Shown here piece after piece: positions 24,504 to 32,500 of a stretch of 64,000 bases of DNA; positions within the stretch are counted from its first letter, which is position 1, and every line of letters begins with the position of its first letter. The stretch is taken from the NCBI RefSeq assembly GCF_000145235.1, contig NC_014391.1:1984001-2048000 (forward strand), written 5' to 3'. This DNA is from Micromonospora aurantiaca ATCC 27029. Lineage in GTDB: Bacteria; Actinomycetota; Actinomycetes; Mycobacteriales; Micromonosporaceae. The position numbers and the translations under genes are program-made. The notes beneath the pieces are model-generated. The model saw only the letters and a program-made list of their open reading frames with translations. It did no database searches and had not been told where the DNA came from.

Positions 24504-24748
24504 CAGACCATGATCAAGAAGCTCCATGAAAGCGGGGGTAGCTCAACGGGACTGGTTCTAGCTCTTCCGTTTGTTGTGGTATTTCTCGTGTCTGCACTCG
24601 TGGCTGTCGTGGCGCTAGCAATTGAGGCCGCCCATTTCTCGCAGACCCCACTTGGGCGAGGGCCAATCCAGCGTCAAGCTCGGTTTGGCACCATGTTTTT
24701 GTGGATCTAGTAACGCTTCGTGTGCTTCCACGTAGAAGTTCAGGCGCT

Positions 24749-24772
24749 GGGTGACTTACTGAGTGACGACCG
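24749..24772. repeat. 24-bp motif with doubled RGTGAC, copy 3
   Basis: Third copy of the motif described at 15,893, lying 38 bp after the IS3-interrupted gene. Both RGTGAC units and the trailing GACCG are conserved, linking the first and third element remnants. Confidence 0.55.
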
Positions 24773-24868
24773 TGCCGTGCATACTCGGACTTGTCGGATC
24801 GTTCGTGCAGGTGATCGCTCCCGCAGCCGCAGGCCACCGCAGTGTGGTTTTCCTTCGGAGCGAAGAGA

Positions 24869-25159
24869 TCAGCGCAGCTCGAACGTGAACCGCTCCTCGT
24901 GGACAGCCTCTTGGTCCTCGGCCTCCACGGCTCGCAGGAGGCCACAGATCCTTTCGAATCGCTCCGCTCCGAGACTCTTCTCGCTGGCCTGCCAGTCAGT
25001 CCAGACCACGGCGACCGGGCGGGGAACATCCCTGCTCAGTCGGTCCCACAGAGCATCCAGGTTCGCACCGTAGTACGGCCCGAAGTCGAGAGCACGGGCC
25101 AGGAACTGGTGAAGGTCGGCTTCGGTTCGCACCTTGCGGCCGTCGATTTCCAAGAGCAC
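24869..25159 (-). CDS. Barstar-family ribonuclease inhibitor-like protein, 96 aa
   Basis: The pattern IDGRKVRTEADLHQFLARAL, FGPYYGANLDALWDRLSRDV and PVAVVWTDWQASE corresponds to the barstar fold: a short strand, helix, the YGxNLDALWD loop-helix that contacts the RNase, and a central strand. Length (96 aa) fits barstar (~90). Barstar neutralises barnase-type RNases; no barnase-like gene (or other toxin) is visible nearby, so it is an orphan immunity gene here. It may protect against an RNase toxin of competitors or be a relic of a lost toxin module. Confidence 0.85.
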   Translation of the reverse strand: MLLEIDGRKVRTEADLHQFLARALDFGPYYGANLDALWDRLSRDVPRPVAVVWTDWQASEKSLGAERFERICGLLRAVEAEDQEAVHEERFTFELR

Positions 25160-25453
25160 GTGTCCTCACCCGTCCCTGCTGGCAGCTACGCCACCGACGC
25201 GCGTCTCGTCTGGGCCAGGCCCGTGCCCGATCCATGCCCGACACAGCGGTCAACACGGGGCGACAGGGTCACGTGAGCTGCCCGACGATCAACGTTCGGT
25301 AGCGATCTCCCTGATGCTGCAGCTAGCCACCGTATAGATCAACCCGATTCCCAGGCTGACCGTGCGACATGCGGCCGATGACCGCTCGCCGCTCCGTGCC
25401 GTCGCTGGGTGCGACCTGTACGCCGGATTACGGGTGACTGCTCTACTAGTGGG

Positions 25454-25696
25454 GTGCGTGGCCGCCTTTTCTACCTGACGATGGTGGCTGGGGGCGTGGT
25501 GGCGGCCGCGGTCGGACTCATGGTCGCTCTGGGTTACGTAGAGCAGCCAGGGCCCTTCAACGAGGCGTTGTTGGGGGCGATCGGCGGCGGGATGACGGGG
25601 GCGGGTTTCCGGCGCTGGAGGAAGTACCGCTCGCCGGGCCTGGGGCACACCCGGGGCACAAGACGGCGTGAAGCCTCGGCGACCAGCGACCAATGA
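25454..25696 (+). CDS. Small membrane protein, 80 aa
   Basis: GTG start at 25454. Two hydrophobic stretches, LTMVAGGVVAAAVGLMVALGY and EALLGAIGGGMTGAGF, are joined by a short loop with Pro-Gly. The basic C-terminus is encoded by the dispersed 58-bp repeat. No family recognised; the start could also lie at the internal ATG of LTMVAGG. Confidence 0.5.
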   Translation: MRGRLFYLTMVAGGVVAAAVGLMVALGYVEQPGPFNEALLGAIGGGMTGAGFRRWRKYRSPGLGHTRGTRRREASATSDQ

Positions 25697-25702
25697 TGTG
25701 AG
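25645..25702. repeat. ~58-bp dispersed repeat, copy 2
   Basis: Ungapped relative of 16,923-16,980 with the shared words GGGGCACAAGAC, GCGTGAA and ACCAGCGA. Here it encodes the last residues and stop of the small membrane protein. Confidence 0.5.
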
Positions 25703-25900
25703 GCCGCGACGTGGCGCGGCCAGCGCGTCGTGCAAGCCAGCGCAGGTGAAGTGGACGCACGTCTAGGTTGGAGCCAACACGAGGGCTCCAGGCAGCGTGC
25801 CGGTGTGTTCGGGGTTATGCGTACGCACGTAGGTCGGTAGCGTTGGTGCCACGGCGGCCCCGCGGCCGGTGGCGCATCCCGCGCTATGAGGAGGTTCGGG

Positions 25901-27112
25901 ATGGAATCCTTGCCGGAGTTGACCTTTGGGCAGCGGCTGAAGGTCTACCGGGAGCGGTCCGGAAAGACTCGCGCGGTGCTCGGTGGACTGGTCGGGCGCA
26001 GCGCCGAGTGGGTCAAGGCGGTGGAGACCGATCGGATCCTGCCTCCGCGCATTCACATGCTGGACCGCATCGCTCGTGCGCTCAAGGTCGACGTGTCCGC
26101 CCTGGCCGGCGAGCTGAGCGACAGGTCCGCTGTCGTAAACGGTCCGGAGCACCCGGCGCTGGCGTCGGTGCGGGACGCCGTGAACCGTGTCGTGCTCGCC
26201 GACGAGGCTGCGGTGGAGTCGTTGGCTGGTTTGCGTGAGCGGCTTGCGGTGGCGTGGCGGGCGCGCCACCAGGCGTCCGATCACCGGACGGTGCTGGGTG
26301 GGCTGCTGCCGAGACTTCTGCACGACGTGCAGCGCGCCGCGCTGGTGTACGAGGGCGTCGAGCGTCGGCAGGCGCAGTCGCTGTTGGCGGAGACGTTCGG
26401 TCTGACGCAGATGTTCCTTGCGTACCAGCCGGCTGCCGAGTTGTTGTGGCGGGTTGCGGACCGGGCGATGGTGGCGGCGCAGGATTCCGGTGACCCGGAG
26501 GCGTTGGCCCTCGCGGCATGGTTCCTGTGCCAGGTGCATCGTGACGCCGGGGACTGGGATACCGCCATGGCGGTAACGCACGACGTCCTGTCGGCTCTGG
26601 AGCCGAGGGCGGCCGACGCGGGCACGAATCTGCTGGCGTTGTGGGGTGCGCTCAACTTCGAGGCCGCCTACACCGCCGCGCGTGCCGGCGAGGAAGGCCG
26701 GGCCTGGCGGTACTGGGATCGGGCGGACCGGGTGGCGCAGCGTCTGCCGGAGGATTTCTATCAGCCGCAGACGTCGTTCTCCCGGGTCATCATGGGCGCC
26801 CACGCGGTGACGGTGGCGGTGGAGTTGCAGAAGTCCGGTGAGGCGGTACGGCAGGCGCGCCGCCACGACTCGGCGGCCATCCCGTCGAGGCCGCGCCGGG
26901 CACGCCATCTCATCGAGGTGGCGCGGGCGCACTACGGCAAGGACGACAAGGAAGCGGCCGTGACGACGCTGCGGAAGGCGTACGAGTCGGCCCCCGAGAC
27001 GATCCGCTTCAACGGGTACGCCCGCCACATCACGTTGGACCTGCTCGACGGCCCACGCTCCACCCGTGACGACGCCCGTGACCTCGCGGTCAAGGTCGGG
27101 CTCCTCTCCTGA
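25901..27112 (+). CDS. XRE-family regulator with TPR-like domain, 403 aa
   Basis: Start ATG at 25901 with AGGAGG at 25888-25893. The HTH domain covers residues 1-70 (LTFGQRLKVYRERSGKTRAV, GRSAEWVKAVETDRILP, LDRIARALKVDVSALAGEL). The remainder is a long helical repeat domain with paired helices such as PEALALAAWFLCQVHRDAGD and HDVLSALEPRA. Design and context match the regulator at 20,502, but the sequences are not closely similar. It precedes the second set of three small genes and probably controls them or other element functions. Confidence 0.8.
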   Translation: MESLPELTFGQRLKVYRERSGKTRAVLGGLVGRSAEWVKAVETDRILPPRIHMLDRIARALKVDVSALAGELSDRSAVVNGPEHPALASVRDAVNRVVLADEAAVESLAGLRERLAVAWRARHQASDHRTVLGGLLPRLLHDVQRAALVYEGVERRQAQSLLAETFGLTQMFLAYQPAAELLWRVADRAMVAAQDSGDPEALALAAWFLCQVHRDAGDWDTAMAVTHDVLSALEPRAADAGTNLLALWGALNFEAAYTAARAGEEGRAWRYWDRADRVAQRLPEDFYQPQTSFSRVIMGAHAVTVAVELQKSGEAVRQARRHDSAAIPSRPRRARHLIEVARAHYGKDDKEAAVTTLRKAYESAPETIRFNGYARHITLDLLDGPRSTRDDARDLAVKVGLLS

Positions 27113-27236
27113 TCCAGGGGTAGGAACCTTACCCATTCCGCTCTGCAACCGACCGTAGCGTCCTGCTCACGGGATGCGGCGGGCGGTGCGGGTATCGCCT
27201 GGTCGCCGCGTCCCCCTCAGAACCGAGGGAGGGTCC

Positions 27237-27416
27237 GTGCGGCGCGTCTCGTATGACGACTACCTTTCTGCCACCGCGCTGACTCTTGCTCGCAGGCACC
27301 GGCCGGTGTGGTCGTGGCGGCTCTGGCGGCGCATCTGCCGCTGTGGGTCCGAACTGCCCTGCCGCGTCCGGCATCGGATACCGATCAATCGGGGCCACTG
27401 GCCGTCCGGAGGGTGA
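27237..27416 (+). CDS. Element small protein 1 (copy C), 59 aa
   Basis: GTG start at 27237 preceded by GAGGGAGGG. The sequence (VRRVSYDDYLSATALTLARR, WRRICRCGSELPCRVRHRIP) equals the C-terminal half of the 123-aa copy at 21,820. Either this is the minimal form of the gene or it has lost its N-terminal half. Cys residues in CRCGSELPC are conserved. Followed by the same two small genes as in copy B. Confidence 0.65.
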   Translation: MRRVSYDDYLSATALTLARRHRPVWSWRLWRRICRCGSELPCRVRHRIPINRGHWPSGG

Positions 27417-27419
27417 GCA

Positions 27420-27599
27420 GTGACCAGTGAGCAGGAACAGGCGATCGTCGCGGTTCACGTACGAGGGCTCGACGGCATGTGTGTCGGGTGCCGGGCGTGG
27501 TGGGCGCGGCTCACGCCGTACCCGTGCTGGCAGGTGGAGTGGGCGACGAGCCGGCAGGCGCGGGCGATCACCGCGCGGTTCCTGGAGAGCGCGTGGTGA
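27420..27599 (+). CDS. Element small protein 2 (copy C), 59 aa
   Basis: GTG start at 27420 (VTSEQEQAIVAVHVRGLDGM...). From the fifth residue on it is identical to the copy-B product, including CVGCRAWWARLTPYPC. The stop overlaps small gene 3 by GTGA. Function unknown. Confidence 0.65.
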   Translation: MTSEQEQAIVAVHVRGLDGMCVGCRAWWARLTPYPCWQVEWATSRQARAITARFLESAW

Positions 27600-27904
27600 C
27601 CACCCACGGCCCGGTCATGCCGGTCTGGAGCTGCGGTGGCTGCTACCTGCCCTGGCCCTGCCCCACGCGCAAGCGGGAGCTGCGCGCGGAGTTCATGGAT
27701 GCGCCGGTGTCGCTGGCCCTCTACCTCGGTGCCTACCTCGTCCAGGCCACCGAGGACATGCCCTGGACGCCGGCGGGGGTGCTGCACTGTCGCTTCCTCG
27801 GCTGGACCAGGGCGGCCGACCAGCCCATGCCAGCAGTACAGCAGCGATGTACAGCAACCGGGCCAGCCGAACCGAGCCGGGCAGCGCGTGATCAGCCCGT
27901 CTGA
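27596..27904 (+). CDS. Element small protein 3 (copy C), 102 aa
   Basis: Nearly the same as the copy-B protein: WSCGGCYLPWPCPTRKRELR with its Cys cluster, then the helix SLALYLGAYLVQATEDMPWT and FLGWTR. Beyond this the tail diverges because it is encoded by the element-end repeat. Conservation of three overlapping genes in two remnants suggests they act together in element biology. Confidence 0.65.
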   Translation: MTTHGPVMPVWSCGGCYLPWPCPTRKRELRAEFMDAPVSLALYLGAYLVQATEDMPWTPAGVLHCRFLGWTRAADQPMPAVQQRCTATGPAEPSRAARDQPV

Positions 27905-27939
27905 CCTCATATCAAGCCTGATCCGATCGGCTCGCTGAG
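27835..27939. repeat. Element-end repeat, copy 3 (diverged)
   Basis: Contains GTACAGCAG at 27,836-27,844 and GTACAGCAA at 27,849-27,857 with the same 13-bp period, and ends CGATCGGCTCGCTGAG. It is more diverged from copies 1 and 2, with several substitutions in its middle. GCACACCGAAGCGGTC follows, a degenerate attachment core. It marks the right limit of the accessory region. Confidence 0.7.
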
Positions 27940-27980
27940 AGTGCACACCGAAGCGGTCGGCGCGACTTCCGCTGTCGGCC

Positions 27981-28244
27981 TCAGTGCTGCCCGAGAGCTC
28001 GAAGGACATAGCCTGGCTCTACGTCAGACGCTGCCACGTCAGGCAGTACGAGAGACGCGGTACCGGGACGCGAGTGCAGCTCAACGTAGGCGCGGGTTGC
28101 GGCCACGACGTAGCCGCCACACAGAACCTCTACCATGTCGCCTTGGCGCAGGTCGGTCGGACTACAAGACCCGGACACGATCAGTGGGCGGCCCGTGACG
28201 TCGAAGACGTGGGCGATCACCATCTCGAAGCGGGGTTCCGGCAC
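27981..28244 (-). CDS. Small EF-Tu domain-2-like beta-barrel protein, 87 aa
   Basis: GTG start at 28244 (VPEPRFEMVIAHVFDVTGRP...). Segments VFDVTGRPLIVSGSCSPTDL, RQGDMVEVLCGGY and DVEPGYVLRAL follow the order seen in domain 2 of translational GTPases (ITGRGTVVTGRV, GDEVEI, DVERGQVL). No GTPase domain is attached. Short stand-alone proteins of this type occur in actinobacteria; their role is not known to me. First gene outside the element remnants. Confidence 0.5.
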   Translation of the reverse strand: MPEPRFEMVIAHVFDVTGRPLIVSGSCSPTDLRQGDMVEVLCGGYVVAATRAYVELHSRPGTASLVLPDVAASDVEPGYVLRALGQH

Positions 28245-28355
28245 CAGCCGAGTGTAGGAACCGTTGGCGAAGAGGCCGTCTGACGTCCGCCGCAGCCACC
28301 CGCGACACTGGCTCGTATGGTGCGCGGCCCACTTGGGCCTGCGGATACTGGTCGG

Positions 28356-28865
28356 ATGACCATCGAGTTTCCCGCACCCACCGTTCCGGCCGCCGGTCGT
28401 ACGGAGGTGTTCCTGCGCTACCTCGACTACTTCCGGGACACGGTGGTGGCGAAGGTGCTCGCGCTGTCCGAGGACGACGTGCGCCGCAGCGCGCTGCCGT
28501 CCGGGTGGACGCCGCTGGAACTGGTCAAGCACCTGCGGTACGTGGAGCTGCGCTGGATCGAGTGGGGATTCCAGGGGCGCGAGGTCGGCGACCCGTGGGG
28601 TGACCGGCGAGACGAGCGGTGGTTCGTCGGGCCGGAGGAGACCCGGGCCGACCTGCTGGCCGCGCTGCGCGCGCAGGGCCGGCACACGCGGGCGGTGGTG
28701 GAGGGCAGCGACCTCGACGCGATCGGCGCGCCCGGTGAGCGTTGGGACGGCGCCGACCCGGCGTCGCTGGAGCGGGTGCTGTTCCACCTCGTGCAGGAGT
28801 ACGCCCGCCACCTCGGGCACCTGGACATCGTGGCAGAACTGGCAGGCGGCCCAACCGGCGAGTAA
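28356..28865 (+). CDS. DinB-family protein (DUF664-like)
   Basis: 169 residues from the ATG at 28356. It starts FLRYLDYFRDTVVAKVLALS and continues LPSGWTPLELVKHLRYVELR, RVLFHLVQEYARHLGHLDIV. The His residues in VKHL and in the EYARHLGHLD block give the three-His metal site of the DinB/YfiT four-helix bundle. Relatives include mycothiol-dependent enzymes; the exact substrate is unknown. An in-frame ATG at 28317 lacks support. Convergent with the flavoprotein gene. Confidence 0.8.
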   Translation: MTIEFPAPTVPAAGRTEVFLRYLDYFRDTVVAKVLALSEDDVRRSALPSGWTPLELVKHLRYVELRWIEWGFQGREVGDPWGDRRDERWFVGPEETRADLLAALRAQGRHTRAVVEGSDLDAIGAPGERWDGADPASLERVLFHLVQEYARHLGHLDIVAELAGGPTGE

Positions 28866-28893
28866 TAGATCGTACTGCTCCCGCCGCCGGGCC

Positions 28894-29535
28894 TCACCCG
28901 AGCCGGCTGTCCGCGCGGGCGGCGGCGACAGCGGCTGCCATCCGGGTCAGGCGTGCGCCCTGGAAGCAGGCCGTCTCGAGGACAGCTTTGACGTACTCGG
29001 GATCCCGGCTGGCGCGGCTCTCCACCAGGCTGACGCCGTACGGGTTTCCGCCGGCGGCGTGAGCGGTGTCGTAGTTCAGGTAGCCCGTGGGGAGGATGAT
29101 CGACCCCCAGTGGTGGAAGGTCTGGTAGAGGCTGAGCAGGGTTGCCTCCTGGCCGCCGTGTTCCTCATAGGTGGCCGTGAAGCCGGTCGCCGGCTTGTCG
29201 GCCAGTTCCTCCGCCTGCCACGGGACGGTCGTGGTGTCGAGAAACTGGCGCAGCTGGGAGCAGATGTTCCCGAAACGGGTCGGCGTGCCGAAGGCGTACC
29301 CGTTGGCCCACCGAAGGTCGTCCAGGGTGGCGACCGGGATGTCGGCAGTGGCGTCGAGGTGGGCTCGCCACTGCGGCTTGGCATCGATGACGTGCTCCGG
29401 TGCCAACTCTGCCACCCGGCGCAGGCGGACCTCCGCGCCGGCGTCGGCGGCTCCGTCGACGAATGCCTGCGCGAGCCGGTGCACAGTGCCGGTGGCGGAG
29501 TAGTAGATGACGGCGATCCTGGCATCGGTGTGCAT
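28894..29535 (-). CDS. WrbA-like NAD(P)H:quinone oxidoreductase (flavodoxin family)
   Basis: 213 residues. The FMN phosphate-binding loop is YYSATGTVHRLA at residues ~11-22 (canonical YYSxxGxTxxLA). Further blocks YAFGTPTRFGNICSQLRQFL and GYLNYDTAHAAGGNPYG are typical of WrbA-type proteins. The usual AGFSSTASQHGGQE segment appears as TGFTATYEEHGGQEATLLSL. It would reduce quinones by two electrons, protecting against redox cycling. Slightly longer than E. coli WrbA (198). Confidence 0.85.
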   Translation of the reverse strand: MHTDARIAVIYYSATGTVHRLAQAFVDGAADAGAEVRLRRVAELAPEHVIDAKPQWRAHLDATADIPVATLDDLRWANGYAFGTPTRFGNICSQLRQFLDTTTVPWQAEELADKPATGFTATYEEHGGQEATLLSLYQTFHHWGSIILPTGYLNYDTAHAAGGNPYGVSLVESRASRDPEYVKAVLETACFQGARLTRMAAAVAAARADSRLG

Positions 29536-29584
29536 GGTGCCTCCTGGGGTCGGCTCGGTTCTCGGTCAACCGTGCCGATCAGGC

Positions 29585-32500
29585 TTACCGTTCGCTGACC
29601 ATCCCCTTACCGACGCCGCTGAACGGCTGTTCGTCGAGGTCGAGCTGCGCGCCGCGGCTCATTTCGGCGGCGAGTTCGTCGCTGCCGAGCGCCTCCCGGA
29701 GGCGGACGGTGATGCGCTGGACGTCATGTTGCTCCCCGGGAGGAAGCGGCGCTCCGGCGGCCTCGCGCAGCGTCCGCGCCGCGGCGAGCAGCCGCGCGGC
29801 GGTGCGACTGTCACCGTCGAGACTGATGGCCCCGGCCAGGCCCTCGAGAGCCAGGGCGACCGCCCGTTGATCCCCGGTGGCGCGCGCCGCGTCGAGCGAC
29901 TCACGGTGGTGGCGCTCGGCGAGGACAGCATCACCGCGGTGCTCCGCGATGAATCCCAACTCGGCCAGCGCGAGCGCGCAGCCCGGCAGGAAGCCGGCGC
30001 GGCGGTTCCAGTCGAGGAGGTTTCGCTGCTGGGTCTCGGCGGCGTCGAGGTCGCCCCGCCGTCGCGCGATCATCGCCAGGCCCGTGCCGGCGAAGGCGGC
30101 GGCTGAGCGGCTCGACTGTTCCTGCGCCACCTGTAGCGCGCGGTCGTGACTGACGGCGGCCTCGTCGAGGTCGCCCCTCAAGATGGCGAGCCGGCCGATG
30201 CATGCCAACTGCCGGGACACCGACGTCCACAGTCGCAGGTGTTCGGCGATGCGCAGCGCCTCCCGGTAGCGCGTGGCGGCGCGATCGTAGTCGCCGTGGA
30301 TCTCGGCCAGGGTTCCCAGCAGGCTCGTCGGATGCACCTGTCCCCAGCGGTCGCCCACCTGCTCGAACAGCGACCGGCTGGTCTCGCAGTCACGCTGCGC
30401 GGCGGGCAGGTCGCTGCGGAGTACGAGCGCGAGGTCCGCTCGGATGGCACAGGCGGCAGCGATGCCCCACCGGTCCCCGCCGGCGCGGAACGCCGCCAGC
30501 GCCGCGTCGACCAGGACGGCGGCCTCGCCCGGATCTCCGGAGCCGAGCATCATGGAGGCGAACAACCACTGCGCGAACGCCTTCTCCGGCCCCTCGGTGT
30601 CCTGGTAGCTCTCCAGGATCCGCTGCCGGGGAGCGGTCGGATCGCCGTCCCGGGTGGCGAGAGCGGTCAGCCACATCTCCGCATGTCGCCGTAGGCCGTC
30701 CGGTGCGACGTCGTCCTCGCTCCTCGGGACGATGTCCAACGCCGTTCGCAGTGACCGGCTCACCTCTCCGAATCGACCCCGGAGAAGCCGGTACCAGGAC
30801 AACGCGGTGGCGAGCGCCAAGCCCACGCGGGCCTGACCGTCGGTGGCGGCGACGTCGAGTGCCGCCCGGAGGTTTGCGTTCTCGGCGTCGAGCTCGCGCA
30901 GCGCACGACTCTGATCGTGACCACGTAGCCGTCCGGCGGCCTGCTCGGCGAGACGGGCGAAACACGTGACGTAACGGCGACGAGTTTCGGGCAGTTCGGC
31001 GGCGCTGCCGAGCTGTTCCAGACCGTAGGCAGCCACTGTCTCCGGTAGGCGAAAACGTCGCGGACTCTCGTCGTGCCGCACCATGACCAGCGATCGGTCG
31101 ATCAGGCGTGCCAGCACATCGAGGACCTCGTCCGATGCCACCTGCCCGCCACCGCACACCTGCTCGGCGGCGGCCAGGGTGGCGCCGTCGGCGAAGACCG
31201 CAAGCCGGCGCAGCACCGCGCGTTCGGGAGGCGACAGCAACTCCCAACTCCAGTCGATCACGGCGCGAAGCCCCTGCTGACGCGGGGGCGCGGTGCGCCG
31301 GCCGGATGACAGCAGCCGGAAGCGATCGTCGAGCCGTGCCGCCAGCTCGCCCGGGTCGAGAACGGCCAGGCGGGACGCGGCCAGTTCCAGCGCCAGCGGT
31401 ACGCCGTCGAGACGCCGGCAGATGACGGCGACCGCGTCCGCGTTCCGCTGATCGACGGTGAACCCCGGCTCGGTGGCGCGGGCGCGGGCTACGAAGATCC
31501 GAACCGCCGGAGCCTCGGCGATCTGCCGCGCGCCGGCTCCGGGCTCCGGCAGGCCAAGCGGCGGCACCGGAAAGACGACTTCGCCGGGGATCCCGAGCGG
31601 CTCGCGGCTCGTCGCCAGGATGCGCAGGTCGGCCGCGGCGCCGAGGAGTTTCTCGGTCAGTTGAGCGACCGGCGCCACCACGTGTTCGCAGTTGTCGAGC
31701 AGCAACAGCATTCGCCGACCCCGCAGCGCGGTGACCAGCCGGTCCATCGGCTCGCGCGGTGGTCGGTCCCCGGGCAGGCCGGGCGGACCGTCGTCCCGGA
31801 TCTCGAGCGTCGCCGCCACCATGTCGACGATCTCGGTGCAGGTCGCGTGGTCGCCGTCGTACTGCTGGCCGGCCAGCTCGACGAGCCACACTCCAGCGGG
31901 GAACGTTTCACCCAGCGCACGGGCGGCCTCGATCGCCAGCCTGCTCTTTCCCACCCCACCGAGACCGGTCAGGGTCACCAGCCGCTCGTTCGTCAGCCGC
32001 TCCCGTACCGCCTCGACGGCCGCGTCGCGCCCGATCAGCCCACCGTACGGATCAGGCGACAGCGGCGCCGGCAGGTTGGTTCGGGCCGGAGCCGACGCCG
32101 GTGCCGGCGGCTGGAGGGCGGGATCCTGGCGCAGGATCGCCCCGTGCAGCTCGACCAACTCTCTGCCGGGATCGATGCCGAGTTCGTCGCGCGCCTGCCG
32201 ACGGAACTGCTCGTAGGCGAACAGCGCCTCATGCTGGCGTCCCGAGCCGTACAGCGCGCGCAGGTGCGCGGCCCGTAGTCGCTCACGCCACGGGTGGTGC
32301 GCGACCAGGTCGCTCAGTTCCCCGGCGAGCAGGTGGTGCTCACCGAGATCGAGCCGTGCCTCGGCCAGTTCCTCCAGCGCGGTCAGGCGCTGGTCGTTGA
32401 GCCGCTCGACCGTCTGGCGGACGAATCGCTCGTCACTGAAGTCGGCGTACGGGGAACCGCGCCAGAGCGACAGGGCCTCCGTCAGCGTCGCCGCCCGCAC

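Larger units (their letters stand above)
23215..24545 (-). mobile_element. IS3-family insertion sequence, complete
   Basis: 1,331 bp bounded by 25-bp imperfect inverted repeats at 23,215-23,239 and 24,521-24,545 (22 of 25 positions match, both starting TGAG and sharing CCCCCGCTTT and ATGGAGC). A 3-bp target duplication ACG lies on each side (23,212-23,214 and 24,546-24,548). It carries orfA and orfB on the minus strand. Confidence 0.9.
23011..24710 (+). pseudogene. Small two-helix membrane protein gene split by IS3
   Basis: Removing the IS3 element at 23,215-24,545 plus one copy of its 3-bp target repeat joins the upstream frame (...FLSIKNIVGNTT) in frame to the downstream frame (GLVLALPFVVVFLVSALVAV...GTMFLWI, ending TAG at 24,710). 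The restored product is about 123 residues with two hydrophobic segments, LLALALGALIQFLSI and LVLALPFVVVFLVSALVAVV. The upstream start is uncertain (GTG at 23,011, no clear ribosome site). No family recognised. Confidence 0.75.
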
